Assembly (NCBI RefSeq): GCF_012933445.1
Contig: NZ_JABBNC010000027.1
Location: 62,001-126,000, forward strand
Source of the DNA: Actinoplanes sp. TBRC 11911
GTDB lineage: Bacteria > Actinomycetota > Actinomycetes > Mycobacteriales > Micromonosporaceae
DNA length: 64,000 bases
Direction: 5' to 3'
The position numbers and the translations under genes were made by a program. Below, one piece after another: positions 10,188 to 19,439 of the stretch. The stretch's first letter is position 1. Each line of letters starts with the position of its first letter. Under the pieces are notes generated by a model. It saw only the letters and a list, made by a program, of their open reading frames with translations, ran no database searches and was not told the DNA's origin.

Positions 10188-10586
10188 TCAGTGTGTGGGC
10201 GGTGGACTGAGCGACGGCGGCGCTCCGGAGCCCGTGAGGTATCCGCCGAATGACGCGTACGAACTGTTCGCGTCCTCGGTGGCGTCGCTCGACGCGATGA
10301 TGTGCGACAGTCCCTGGTCGTACCCGGAGAATTTCTGGTCGAAGCCGGACAGCTTCTGATCGGCCGCGGTGGCCAGTGAGCTGATCTTGGATTTCAGGTT
10401 CGCACCCTCGGCGAACTTGTCCCCACCTGCCGCGATCGTGAGGTTGGTGAGGTGGCCTCCACGGGCGCGCTTTCCGTCATTTGGGTCCACGCCAGACTTG
10501 ACGTCCGTGATCTGCGCACGCAGTTGTTTCAGTGTCGCCTGGACCTCTTTGATGAAGCCGTCATCAATCTTGATCTTGCCTGGCAT
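10188..10586 (-). CDS. WXG100-like type VII protein
   Basis: 132 residues starting MPGKIKIDDGF. Helices span residues 8-40 and 55-95, with a Pro/Ser-rich end (PPSLSPPP). There is no canonical W-x-G; the turn region is 'GGDKFAEGANL'. Its length and position between the esx pair and the Gly-rich substrate suggest a substrate partner. ATG 10586 is preceded by GAGAGAG at a slightly long distance. It is the same-strand neighbour of the next gene with a 42-bp gap, so probably the same transcript. Confidence 0.75.
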   Translation of the reverse strand: MPGKIKIDDGFIKEVQATLKQLRAQITDVKSGVDPNDGKRARGGHLTNLTIAAGGDKFAEGANLKSKISSLATAADQKLSGFDQKFSGYDQGLSHIIASSDATEDANSSYASFGGYLTGSGAPPSLSPPPTH

Positions 10587-10665
10587 GGTGTATCACTCTC
10601 TCGTTCTGTTTGGGATGGGACAGCGGCTGGCCGAGCCACCTCGCTGTCCCGTCCAGACCACGTTT

Positions 10666-10956
10666 TCAGCGTCGGAAGTAAGATCCGCCGCGCTGGTCGT
10701 TATGAACGTAGCGCAGGTTGATATTACTCAACGAAACTGCGTGATCACCGAGCGCTTCATGCATTTGCTGCATTCCGGCCGACCATTGCTGCTGGGCTTC
10801 GGTGTAGCCGTCGATCGCCTGACCTTCATTGTTGTCCATAAAGGTCTGCGCGGCGCGCTGCAATGCTCGGAGAGACTCGTCCAGGTTATTGGTGACGGTA
10901 TGGAATTTCTGGGCGGCGTCATCCATCGCCCGCGGGTCTACGGCATAGTTGGCCAT
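10666..10956 (-). CDS. WXG100 family protein (Esx-like)
   Basis: 96 residues, the standard length for WXG100 proteins, which form helical hairpins and are exported by type VII systems as dimers. The turn reads 'AIDGYTEAQQQW', so the Trp of W-x-G is replaced by Ile while the Gly and the later Trp are kept. The C-terminus contains YVHND, matching the Y-x-x-x-D/E secretion signal. ATG 10956 has AAGGAAGG upstream. It lies 16 bp after the other esx gene; together they form the likely Esx pair. Confidence 0.88.
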   Translation of the reverse strand: MANYAVDPRAMDDAAQKFHTVTNNLDESLRALQRAAQTFMDNNEGQAIDGYTEAQQQWSAGMQQMHEALGDHAVSLSNINLRYVHNDQRGGSYFRR

Positions 10957-10972
10957 CGTTCGTCCTTCCTTC

Positions 10973-11338
10973 TCAGGTCCAGCTCGCCGACGCGGGCGTC
11001 GCCGGAATCGCCGAGATGGCGCCGGTCAGCGCGCTGGCGGGAGTCAACCGCGCCTGCAGTAGGTTGTCGTCTTCAGTGGACGCGGTATCCCTAGCGAACC
11101 GGACCATGCTGTCGCTGATGCTCGACAGAGCCTGCTGAACCTTCGTCAGGCCTGCCTGCCACTCCGCGAGACCACCGCCGTAGCTGTTCGACGCGTCGCC
11201 CGTCCAGAACTCGGCCAGCTCCGCACCCGCGCCGCCCACCTGCTGCTGCGCTGCCGCCTGATCGTCGGCCGCCTGGGCGAAAGCGTTGATGAGATTGGTC
11301 GTGCTCACCTCATCGGTAACTATCCTGCCGTTTGCCAT
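10973..11338 (-). CDS. WXG100 family protein (Esx-like, canonical WTG)
   Basis: 121 residues from ATG 11338, which has AAGGAAG upstream; a longer in-frame GTG at 11377 has no ribosome site. The turn is 'FWTGDASNSYGGGLAEWQAGL', a clear W-x-G followed by the second Trp (shown here as a 20-residue core plus flank, residues about 45-65). The C-terminal tail is extended and hydrophobic. It directly follows eccB and precedes the second esx gene, as in ESX loci, and probably forms a heterodimer with it. Confidence 0.9.
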   Translation of the reverse strand: MANGRIVTDEVSTTNLINAFAQAADDQAAAQQQVGGAGAELAEFWTGDASNSYGGGLAEWQAGLTKVQQALSSISDSMVRFARDTASTEDDNLLQARLTPASALTGAISAIPATPASASWT

Positions 11339-11377
11339 TGGTCTTCCTTTCACCTTGATACTGAGGGCCTGTTGCAC

Positions 11378-12769
11378 TTAATCGACGCTGGTAGTCGTAG
11401 CCTGAACCACCCCCTCCACGGCACCGGTGCCGAGCGGGGGACCGGTCGGCAACATCGCCAGTAGCCGGTCGGGAATCGGCTTCGCCTTGTCAGGGGGATA
11501 GCCCAGCACCCCCGCGATCTTCGACCCGATGGGGAATTTGATGCCGGCATCGGTGAGCAGGTAGAGGCCAGCGCGCGTCGTGACCAGTCCGCCAACGCCC
11601 GGTTGCACCGCGACCGCAGCCGCGGTGTCCGGGGTACGGGTAATCCCCCCGGACGTGTCACGCCCCACATCGCCCGAAGGAACCGGTTTGCCGAAGACTA
11701 TCTCTATCCGGCCGTCCGCCATCGTCTGGCGAGTGCACCAGGCGTCACCAGGCGGCAGCTGCGCTGCCCGCGGCGGCGTGTCCGGAACACCATCGGGCAG
11801 GACAGCACCGTGCGAGACCGGCAGCTGCGCCAGTCCGGCCGGCGACAGCTCGATCGCCCGCACCGGCCCGTCGTAGGCGTGTGTGCTAAGCGGATCAGCA
11901 GCGATCATCGAGTACGCGGTGGGACCGAGTTCGACAAGGCCGTCTCGCCGCAGCCAGTAGTACCGGTCCGGGGTACCCGTGGTACGGACCACGAAGAGCT
12001 GGCCGATCTTGCTCGGGTGACCGTCGATCTTCGGACCGGCCTCGCCCCGGCCGGTGATAGACGGCGGGGCGATCTCCGGCCCGAACGGCACGGAGTCCAG
12101 CGCGGCGGCCGGCATCGCGACGGGAGTGCCGTCGTAGCCGAGCACCCTGGGCAGCCACGGCTGAGTCAGGCGCAACCGGCGGCTTCGCCACAGCAGGAAG
12201 CTCTGACCACCAGAGCTGACCACGACGGCCGAATCCGGTTCCAACGCAACGTCACGGCTCGGCCCGGTACCGGGTCGATCAACGGTCAGCGTCATGCCCT
12301 CGGAGCCAGCCGGAGCGCAGACCGTCCATGCCTGATCGGTCACCGATGCATCGGTCGGCAGCGCGTCCGGCGCACCGGTAATGCCCATCGGCTGCCCATG
12401 GGCGACCCCATGCAGAGACTTACTGGAGACACCGACAACCTGCGGCTTCTTGCCGAAATACATCCATGCCGAGGTGTAGTTGAGTACCGGGCGCAACCGC
12501 CCACCCATGTAAATGTATCGGCTGCCGGTTTCCTTCTCCAGCACCAGAGCGCCCGGCTTCTTCCACTTCGCAGAACCACCCGGAACGACGAATCCGAAGA
12601 CGGCGAAGCCGGAAACTATGAGAGCGGCGATCAGTACCCCGGAAATGGTGCCGGTCACCATACGACGATGCGGGTTCTCCAGGCCGTCCGGATCGGCGCC
12701 GACCAGTGCCCCGGTCAACCTGCCCATCACGTACGCCTGTGCTTGCACCTGGTCACGGCGTGACTGCAC
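11378..12769 (-). CDS. eccB: Type VII secretion membrane protein EccB
   Basis: 463 residues, normal for EccB. It starts at GTG 12769 with the family hallmark SRRDQVQAQAYVMGRL. One transmembrane helix lies near residues 43-66, followed by a large extracytoplasmic domain with repeated segments and paired cysteines (VCAPAG, DAWCTRQ). EccB is part of the membrane core complex with EccC, EccD and EccE. It begins 3 bp after the eccD stop, indicating translational coupling. Alternative functions are unlikely. Confidence 0.95.
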   Translation of the reverse strand: MQSRRDQVQAQAYVMGRLTGALVGADPDGLENPHRRMVTGTISGVLIAALIVSGFAVFGFVVPGGSAKWKKPGALVLEKETGSRYIYMGGRLRPVLNYTSAWMYFGKKPQVVGVSSKSLHGVAHGQPMGITGAPDALPTDASVTDQAWTVCAPAGSEGMTLTVDRPGTGPSRDVALEPDSAVVVSSGGQSFLLWRSRRLRLTQPWLPRVLGYDGTPVAMPAAALDSVPFGPEIAPPSITGRGEAGPKIDGHPSKIGQLFVVRTTGTPDRYYWLRRDGLVELGPTAYSMIAADPLSTHAYDGPVRAIELSPAGLAQLPVSHGAVLPDGVPDTPPRAAQLPPGDAWCTRQTMADGRIEIVFGKPVPSGDVGRDTSGGITRTPDTAAAVAVQPGVGGLVTTRAGLYLLTDAGIKFPIGSKIAGVLGYPPDKAKPIPDRLLAMLPTGPPLGTGAVEGVVQATTTSVD

Positions 12770-12772
12770 GAC

Positions 12773-14224
12773 TCAGCCCCCCAACGCCCTGGCAGCGCCG
12801 TACGCTCCGAGTACGGCAAGCAGAAGTGGCAGCATGCCGATGGTGGCGGCCAGCTGGACGATGTCGCCGATCCGTCCCCAGTACGGCATAAGCCGACGCC
12901 GTGGCAAACTGCGCCCGATCGCGACGAACACGACGCCCGCCAGCGGAGCGGCCACCACGGGAAGGACCACCCGGACGAGGGGCATGGCATCCGCCAGCGT
13001 GACCACGACGACGACGGCCAGGCCGGCAACCGACGGGGCGGCGTGCGCGAGCCGGTGCCAAGCGCTGTTCATCGGCCGCAACGCCAGCAGCCGTACCAAC
13101 GCAACCACCACGACCAGGCCACCGGATGCCCAGCCACCCACCAGCGCGACGACGACCATACTCACCGCGACCACGGAGGCCAGTCCGGCGTAAAGGCCGG
13201 TCATGTACGCATCCGCACGAACCGTCTGAGGCAACAGCCGCGAGCTGGGCTCAGGATCGATGTCTTCCTGCAGATGCTCAGGTTCAGACGGCAGCGGCGG
13301 CAGATCGATTCGGGCGAGCCGAAACGCGAGCAAGGGTACCCGGACCGTCGCCACGGTCGCGACCACCGCGACCAATGCCGCAGCCTTGCCGGCGCTCAGT
13401 GGGACGAACGCCGCCAGTCCTGAACCGACGGCAGCCAGGAACGTGCCGACAATGAGCCCCGCGACGCGCGGTCCCGGCCATCGCAGCAACACAGCGATCA
13501 GAACCACGAACACCAGAGCGGCCACCGAGCCGGCGAACACCTGCGGCGCAGCGAAAGTCAGGGCCACGTTGTCACCGGTCAGGTCCGGAATGACCATCGC
13601 GGCGAGCACGGCGTACCCGATGCCGGCCACTGCGCCAACCGCACCGAAACCGCTATCCCCCATGGAACGGGTAAGCCCGACGGCGGCGGCCATGGCGAAC
13701 ACGGCGACCGCCAACGCGCAGAGAGCACGAGCCGACGGCGGTCCGCTCAAGCTCAGCACCGCGGCTCCGACCATCAGGACGGCAGCGAGCGCGCCCATCG
13801 CGACCCACCGGATCATCTCCGGCCGCCACCGCCCCGCTCGATTGCGCACACCCGCGGCAATACCGTCGGCCAGGTCGTCGAAATGCACCGGCGGGATCTG
13901 GTCCGACCGCGGCCGCAGGTATATGGTCTCGCCGTCGTCGAGGCCGAGGTCTGCGATACTGCGGTCCTCGTCCAGTGCCACACCGCCGAACTGCTGGAGC
14001 ACCCAGCCTCCATGCGCCAACCCGGCGTCGGCCAGGTTGTCCCCGAGGTGGTGCAACAGCGCGGGCAGCAGGTCGGCGACCAAAACGTTGGCCGGCACAG
14101 CCGCCTCAATTTGCCGCTCGGGTCCGATCACGACGAGGCGGCACAACTCGGTGGCGGTGGCGGCGCTTGAGATAGTCGCCTTGAAAGGCGCCGCTCGCGT
14201 ACTCAGATCCGGAGTGATGCTCAC
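12773..14224 (-). CDS. eccD: Type VII secretion integral membrane protein EccD
   Basis: 483 residues from GTG 14224 (VSITPDLSTRAAPF). The frame stays open about 300 nt further upstream, but that extension is not family-like. Residues about 20-100 form the ubiquitin-like domain (LCRLVVIGPERQIEAAVP to 'GETIYLRPR'). After about residue 120 come about 11 hydrophobic helices, the pore-lining part of the complex. It starts 200 bp after eccC ends and is 3 bp before eccB. The ribosome site at this GTG is weak, so the exact start is uncertain. Confidence 0.93.
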   Translation of the reverse strand: MSITPDLSTRAAPFKATISSAATATELCRLVVIGPERQIEAAVPANVLVADLLPALLHHLGDNLADAGLAHGGWVLQQFGGVALDEDRSIADLGLDDGETIYLRPRSDQIPPVHFDDLADGIAAGVRNRAGRWRPEMIRWVAMGALAAVLMVGAAVLSLSGPPSARALCALAVAVFAMAAAVGLTRSMGDSGFGAVGAVAGIGYAVLAAMVIPDLTGDNVALTFAAPQVFAGSVAALVFVVLIAVLLRWPGPRVAGLIVGTFLAAVGSGLAAFVPLSAGKAAALVAVVATVATVRVPLLAFRLARIDLPPLPSEPEHLQEDIDPEPSSRLLPQTVRADAYMTGLYAGLASVVAVSMVVVALVGGWASGGLVVVVALVRLLALRPMNSAWHRLAHAAPSVAGLAVVVVVTLADAMPLVRVVLPVVAAPLAGVVFVAIGRSLPRRRLMPYWGRIGDIVQLAATIGMLPLLLAVLGAYGAARALGG

Positions 14225-14423
14225 GTGAAAATAGACGGCTCGGCACCCTGAAAGGTTCAAGAAGAAATACATTTTATTGAGTGAAACAACGCACTTCATA
14301 AACAGGCCCGAACCAATCTCCGACCGTCCCGCAGTGCTTGGCCTTAGAGCAGAACATCCGGGGACCGCGGCTCTGGAAATGTTTATGATGGTTGACGAGA
14401 ATCGGGTCACCGAGTCTCGTCGC

Positions 14424-17400
14424 TCACACTCGTACTTGACTTCGGTTTTCTTCGCCCTGTTCGGAGTCGGACTCGCTGTAAGCCGCCTGGATAAGACGTG
14501 CACCCCGCCGAGTACAAAGCAGAGCACGTCCAGGCGGCAGCAGCCGGGGCTTCACATTGCCCAGCAGCGGACCTTCCGACGGCGGACAAGAAAAAGCGAG
14601 ATCTGGGCTGTTCGTCTCCTGCAACCGACGGATCAGTTGGTCCATCGACATGCGCAGCACATTCGCAGCGCCGCGGGTCAGAATACAATGAAATCCGATG
14701 TCAGCGCCGTGCGACAGATAAGGCATCAGCGGCAGCAGTGGATTGTCGCCACCGGCGATCAGATCGTAGTCGTCGACGAGCACGAAAAGCCGCGGCCCCG
14801 TCCACCAGTCCCGTCGCCTCAGTTGTTCGGGGCTCACGTCGGCGCCGGGCATCCGAGGGGCCAGACCGGCGATCGCGTCGGACACCGTTTCTTTGGTGGA
14901 GTCGGCGGATACCGAGTAGCCGAGTCGATACTCCGGCGGCACCGTATCGAACAATTGGCGCCGGTAGTCGACCAGCATGATGCGGGCCTCGGCCGGTGTG
15001 TACCGGGACATCACCGACCTGGCAATGTACTGCAGCAAGCTTGTCTTCCCGCTCTCGTTGTCGCCGAGCACCGTCAGATGCGGCAGGTCAGCGAAGTCGT
15101 GCCACACGGGCTGCATCGCTGCTTCGTCCAGGCCCAGCGCTATTCGCAGATCGCCGGTCGGCTCGGGCAGGGCTGACGCAGGCAGGACGGCCGGCAGCGT
15201 GCGCACCGGCGGCGCCGGCTCACCGGGCCAGAAATCGGCGACCATCATGGCCAGAGCCCGTACGCCGTCGGCCAGGCTGGATGGGTCGGAAATCCCGTCG
15301 ATGCGAGGCAATGCGGCCAGAAAGTGCAGCTTGTCCGTAGTCAGTCCGCGCCCGGCTAGCTGCGGAACTGTTGCCGCGAGGCGGATGTCGACGACGGAGT
15401 CGACCGAATCGCCCAGCCGCAGTTCGAGTCGGGTGCCGATCTGGTCACGCATCGCGTGGTGGACCTCGGACCAGCGGGCGGCGGTCATCAGCAGGTGGAC
15501 ACCGAAGTTGAGGCCCTGCGCGGCGATGGCCCGGATCGCGTCCTCGAACGCCTCGAACTCCTGCCGCAGCGTGAACCAGCCGTCCACGACGAGGAAGACG
15601 TCACCGTACGGGTCATCGGTGATCTCGCCGTTGGCCCGGCGCTGGCGGTAGGTCGCCATGCTGTCCACGCCGAGCGCGGCGAAGCGGCGCTCACGCTGGC
15701 TGATCAGGGCGGTGACCTCGGCGACCGTGCGGGAGACCCGGTCGGTGTCGAGCCGCCCGGCGACGCTGCCCACGTGGGGCAGATCGGCCAACGCACCAAG
15801 TGTGCCCCCACCGAAGTCGAGGCAGTAGAACTGCACCTGCCGCGGACTATGGGTCAGGGCGAGGCTGGTGATGAGCGTGCGTAGCAGGGTGCTCTTGCCG
15901 CTGCGCGGCCCGCCCGCGATGCCGACGTGACCGCCGACGCCGGAAAGGTCGACGAGCAGGAGGTCCCGCAACTGCTCGTACGGCTTGTCGACGAACCCGA
16001 CCGGTGCCACCAGCTGCCCGTTGCCCGGCCATTCGATCGCGCTGAGTCCGAGGTCCGGGTCGGGCACCAGAGCCGGGAGCAGCTGGTCGAGCGACGGTGA
16101 CGCGCCCAGCGGCGGTAGCCACACCTGATGGGCGGCGGGTCCCTGGTCGACCAGTTGCGCGGCCACGGTGGCGAGCACGCTTCGTCCGGACGCGGTTTCG
16201 TCCGGCTCGGGCAGGGGTTCAGGCTCGGGCGATTGTGGTAGCCGGGTCTCGATATAGTCGAGGCGGAACGGCACCACCTGCTGTTGCACGATCTCTTGGC
16301 GTACGCGCACGGTTTTGTCCTGGAATGCCGCCGAGACGTAGCCGGCCTTGAATCGGATCAGTGTGGACACATCGGTGCGCAGATAGCCGTTGCCGGGTGC
16401 GGGCGGCAGCTCGTACGCGTCCGGGACCCCGATCACCGAGCGCGACTCCATGGCCGAGAAGGTCCGCAACCCGATCCGGTAGGACAGGTGGGATTCGAGC
16501 TGGCCGATCCGCCCGTCGTCGACACGTTGGCTGGCGAGCAGCAGATGCACACCGAGGGAGCGGCCGAGTCGTCCGATCGTGACGAACAGGTCCATGAAAT
16601 CGCGGTGCGCGGCGAGCAGCTCACTGAATTCGTCGACCACCACGAACAGCGTCGGCAGCGCGTCCAGTGGCGCGCCCTGCCGGCGGGCGTTCTCGTAGTC
16701 GAGCAGCGAGCTGTATCCGCCTGCCTGGCGGAGCAGTTCCTGCCGGCGCACCATCTCGCCGCGCAGGGCGGCCTCCATCCGGCCGACCAGCGCGGCCTCA
16801 TCGGCCAGATTCGTGATGACCGCCGAGGTGTGCGGCAACTGGTCGAGGCCGAGGAAGGTAGCGCCACCCTTGAAGTCGACGAGAATGAAGTTCAAGGTTT
16901 CCGAGCTGTGGGTGGTGGCGAGCGCGAGCACCAGCGTACGGAGAAGCTCGCTCTTGCCGGAGCCGGTAGCGCCGATCAGCATGCCGTGCGGGCCCATCCC
17001 ACCCAGCGCCGATTCCTTGATATCCAGCTCGACCTGGTTGCCGTCGGCATCAACGCCGATCGGCACCCGCAGCCTCTCGTTGACACCGCGCGGCGCCCAC
17101 AACGCCGCGAGGTCGAGCCGCTGCAGGTCGGGGATCTCCAACATGGTGCCCAAGTCGAAGTTGGACTTGAGACTGTCCACACTCTCGGTGACGATTCCGA
17201 GCCGGTACGGCGAGAGGATACGACCGATCGCGTTGGCGCGAACTGCACTCAGGCGGTCGGGCCTTGCCAGCCTCGTTCGTTCTTCGTTGCCGACCCGGTC
17301 GCGGCGCAGCATGAACAGGTCATCACCTTCCACGTGCAACGTGAGAACACCTTTGGTCGCGGACGGTGTGGCATCGTCGAGATCGAGAAGGACGGCGTTG

Positions 17401-18410
17401 CGGTAGCCGGTGGTTGCCATCCGCGCGCCGTTGCCCAACCGGCCGCCGTCACGGATCACCAGTACGAAAGGCTCGTCCTGGCTCGGTGTCGCACCCGACT
17501 CATATTTGGGCCGCGCGGCGAAGTCGTCGCCGAAAAGCCGTTCCAGCTCTTCGATCGTCGCGCCGGCCAGCCGCAGGGGGCCGGCGGCGTCCTGCGCAGT
17601 CTGGTGCTGCAGGTGCGGTAGCCACTTGGCCCATTGCCACGCCTCTATCCCGTCGCTAGCGACACAGAGGGCGATCTGGACTTCCTCCGGCGCGTGCATT
17701 GTTACCACTTGCGCGACGAGGGCGCGCGCCATCGCCCGGGTCCGCTCCTTGTCCCCGGAAAATCGGATCTGCGCGAAGCCGGGCAGAAACAGGGCCACCG
17801 GCTGGTCCTCGATGGTGGTGTAGGCCCTGATGAAACGGCGCAGCGACTTCGCGGCAAGCGGCTCGAGGTCTTCGATTGGCTTGGTCTGCAGCGGGGTGAT
17901 CCGCACAGCCAGTCGCTGTTCCCCGGTGCCGGCCCGCACCTCCAGAAAGTCCGGATGCGTCGGCCGCCGTTCCCAGCGGCGGGTCGTCATCGCCAGCGAC
18001 CACAGAGATTCCGGGTCCGGGTGCTGCCACGCGCTGGCCTCACGCTGGCCGGACACATGTTGCCGGACCCGCTTGCGGTTCTGTGCAAGATATCGCAGGT
18101 AGTCCCGGCGGTCGCCGCCGAGCTTCTGCTTACGGTCCGCACCGCCGAAAGCGACCTGGCCGACCAGCATGCCGCCCATAGCTACCACAGTCAGGCCGAG
18201 CATCACCCAGATCAGCCGGCCGCCCGAGCGGCTCACGAACATCATGGTCATGACACCGGACATCAGCAACATCGGCAAGACCGTCATGGCCTGCCTCATC
18301 CCGGCGGGCTGTACCTCTGGCAATACCGGTGGTTCCTGGAGATTGATCTCACCGGACGGCATCGCCGGACCATTACGCCGAGCTGGTCGTCGAAAAAGGA
18401 CGGTACTCAA
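14424..18410 (-). CDS. eccC: Type VII secretion FtsK/SpoIIIE-type ATPase EccC
   Basis: 1328 residues, the size of fused EccC (EccCa+EccCb). The start TTG 18410 gives STVLFRRPARRNGP, which matches the family N-terminus, with AAGGG upstream. Two transmembrane helices lie near residues 40-90. Three ATPase domains carry Walker A lysines at K486 (GATGSGKS), K839 (GPRSGKS) and K1122 (GDNESGKT). Walker B segments are VVVDEF, LVVDGW and VLVDDY, so the acidic catalytic residue is kept only in the first domain. EccC recognises the substrate signal and powers export. First gene of the operon; a 24-bp palindrome lies about 200 bp upstream. Confidence 0.96.
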   Translation of the reverse strand: MSTVLFRRPARRNGPAMPSGEINLQEPPVLPEVQPAGMRQAMTVLPMLLMSGVMTMMFVSRSGGRLIWVMLGLTVVAMGGMLVGQVAFGGADRKQKLGGDRRDYLRYLAQNRKRVRQHVSGQREASAWQHPDPESLWSLAMTTRRWERRPTHPDFLEVRAGTGEQRLAVRITPLQTKPIEDLEPLAAKSLRRFIRAYTTIEDQPVALFLPGFAQIRFSGDKERTRAMARALVAQVVTMHAPEEVQIALCVASDGIEAWQWAKWLPHLQHQTAQDAAGPLRLAGATIEELERLFGDDFAARPKYESGATPSQDEPFVLVIRDGGRLGNGARMATTGYRNAVLLDLDDATPSATKGVLTLHVEGDDLFMLRRDRVGNEERTRLARPDRLSAVRANAIGRILSPYRLGIVTESVDSLKSNFDLGTMLEIPDLQRLDLAALWAPRGVNERLRVPIGVDADGNQVELDIKESALGGMGPHGMLIGATGSGKSELLRTLVLALATTHSSETLNFILVDFKGGATFLGLDQLPHTSAVITNLADEAALVGRMEAALRGEMVRRQELLRQAGGYSSLLDYENARRQGAPLDALPTLFVVVDEFSELLAAHRDFMDLFVTIGRLGRSLGVHLLLASQRVDDGRIGQLESHLSYRIGLRTFSAMESRSVIGVPDAYELPPAPGNGYLRTDVSTLIRFKAGYVSAAFQDKTVRVRQEIVQQQVVPFRLDYIETRLPQSPEPEPLPEPDETASGRSVLATVAAQLVDQGPAAHQVWLPPLGASPSLDQLLPALVPDPDLGLSAIEWPGNGQLVAPVGFVDKPYEQLRDLLLVDLSGVGGHVGIAGGPRSGKSTLLRTLITSLALTHSPRQVQFYCLDFGGGTLGALADLPHVGSVAGRLDTDRVSRTVAEVTALISQRERRFAALGVDSMATYRQRRANGEITDDPYGDVFLVVDGWFTLRQEFEAFEDAIRAIAAQGLNFGVHLLMTAARWSEVHHAMRDQIGTRLELRLGDSVDSVVDIRLAATVPQLAGRGLTTDKLHFLAALPRIDGISDPSSLADGVRALAMMVADFWPGEPAPPVRTLPAVLPASALPEPTGDLRIALGLDEAAMQPVWHDFADLPHLTVLGDNESGKTSLLQYIARSVMSRYTPAEARIMLVDYRRQLFDTVPPEYRLGYSVSADSTKETVSDAIAGLAPRMPGADVSPEQLRRRDWWTGPRLFVLVDDYDLIAGGDNPLLPLMPYLSHGADIGFHCILTRGAANVLRMSMDQLIRRLQETNSPDLAFSCPPSEGPLLGNVKPRLLPPGRALLCTRRGARLIQAAYSESDSEQGEENRSQVRV

Positions 18411-18589
18411 TGGCCAACCCTTACAGACGTTCGTCTCTCCGATAAGGAGCCGTCATGTTGCTGGTTCCGTGCTTCTGGAGCCGAGGCAGCTACCATCCTC
18501 GACAGGATCCAGAGATATTTCGGATCCGCCGGCCACGGCAATCCTCCACATCACTTTCGCGTCCCTCCGAAAGTCCTGAGAGGAGGGTC

Positions 18590-18745
18590 ATGGAGCCCAC
18601 GCTAGCGGCTGGCTATCAGACGATCAAGTCAGGGAGCAGTGACGAAGAGCATATCGCTACGAGCCTCACCCCGGATGACCCCAACGGGACTCGCTCGCAC
18701 CCCGAAGGGGGCACAAACGGCCGTCGTATCCACGCTATTGGATGA
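18590..18745 (+). CDS. Possible 51-residue small ORF
   Basis: ATG 18590 is preceded by GAGGAGGG at ideal spacing, and the peptide starts MEPTLAAGYQTIKSG and is polar and charged. No family is recognised. The 24-bp palindrome 18609-18632 overlaps codons 7-15, which argues that this stretch is regulatory instead. It could be a leader peptide or chance. Confidence 0.2.
   Translation: MEPTLAAGYQTIKSGSSDEEHIATSLTPDDPNGTRSHPEGGTNGRRIHAIG
18609..18632. promoter_or_regulatory. 24-bp palindrome, site 1 (CTGGCTA-N10-AAGTCAG)
   Basis: Exact match to the consensus CTRRCTA-N10-WAGYYAG found twelve times in this window. It lies about 200 bp upstream of eccC, on the side of the type VII promoter. Its arms are identical to those of the site before the DJ-1 gene (54967-54990). 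Confidence 0.6.
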
Positions 18746-18918
18746 GAAGTCCGTCGAATGACCTTAACGGGCGGTACACGTGGGAAGAGGTTCACCTCTA
18801 CGGCCAGGCAACGCCGCATGGAAGCAAGCTCCCAGGATGTGGTGTCGAGCGCCTTGACAGCAGTCGACGGTGCACCGATCAGCGCCGAGCCAACAGGAAT
18901 AGGCGACGTAATGGACCT

Positions 18919-18955
18919 GGGCCGAGTGCGCGTCGGGGGAAGGCGCACTCGGCCC
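18919..18955. terminator. Strong 13-bp stem-loop
   Basis: Arms GGGCCGAGTGCGC (18919-18931) and GCGCACTCGGCCC (18943-18955) are perfect complements with an 11-nt loop. There is no T-tract on either side. It lies about 485 bp beyond the lectin stop and upstream of the type VII operon, so it may terminate lectin transcription or insulate the eccC promoter. Confidence 0.5.
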
Positions 18956-19439
18956 TGGGCCATCATGAGTAACGTTCACTGTGCGGTTCCGGACACCCTT
19001 CCGGTCGAACCCGCGATTTCTAGCTGCCCAAGACACCCCGCGCGAACGGTTCGTGCAGGGATCGACACGGCACACAGGCCATGCCGACGCCGACACGACC
19101 TCAGCGTCGCTTCGGATCTTCTCGCCAGGCATGCAAGGGGGTCAGCGATTACAGCCGGCACGATGTCACCGCCTGACTTTATCCTTTGAAAGTTATAGCG
19201 CCCAGAGTTCGACATCACAGATCCGCAGGTGAAGCCTTGATGAGGCCTGCGTTCGGCGTCGGTCCATGGTGAGTCGCAGCCCGTTCGTGCCGGCATGGTT
19301 GACGATCGCCCGTCATCACCGTTCGTAGCATCGCCGCGATGCCTGCCGGTGCCGGCAGTTCTGGTTCGCGGGTCGTCCCAGCCGCCGAGCTCACCGCACC
19401 TGCGCCTGCAGCGTCCCGCCAGCCTGACCATACCGGGGT

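Larger units (their letters stand above)
18411..19439. other. Intergenic region between the lectin gene and the type VII operon
   Basis: About 1 kb with no convincing protein gene. It holds the presumed type VII promoter near 18.4-18.6 kb, one 24-bp regulatory palindrome (18609-18632) and a strong stem-loop (18919-18955). A 51-codon plus-strand ORF (18590-18745) has a good AGGAGGG site but no recognisable content, and the palindrome lies inside it. Confidence 0.6.

Noticed and set aside
16284..17621. 445-codon plus-strand frame
   Set aside because: Antisense shadow of eccC; no motifs.
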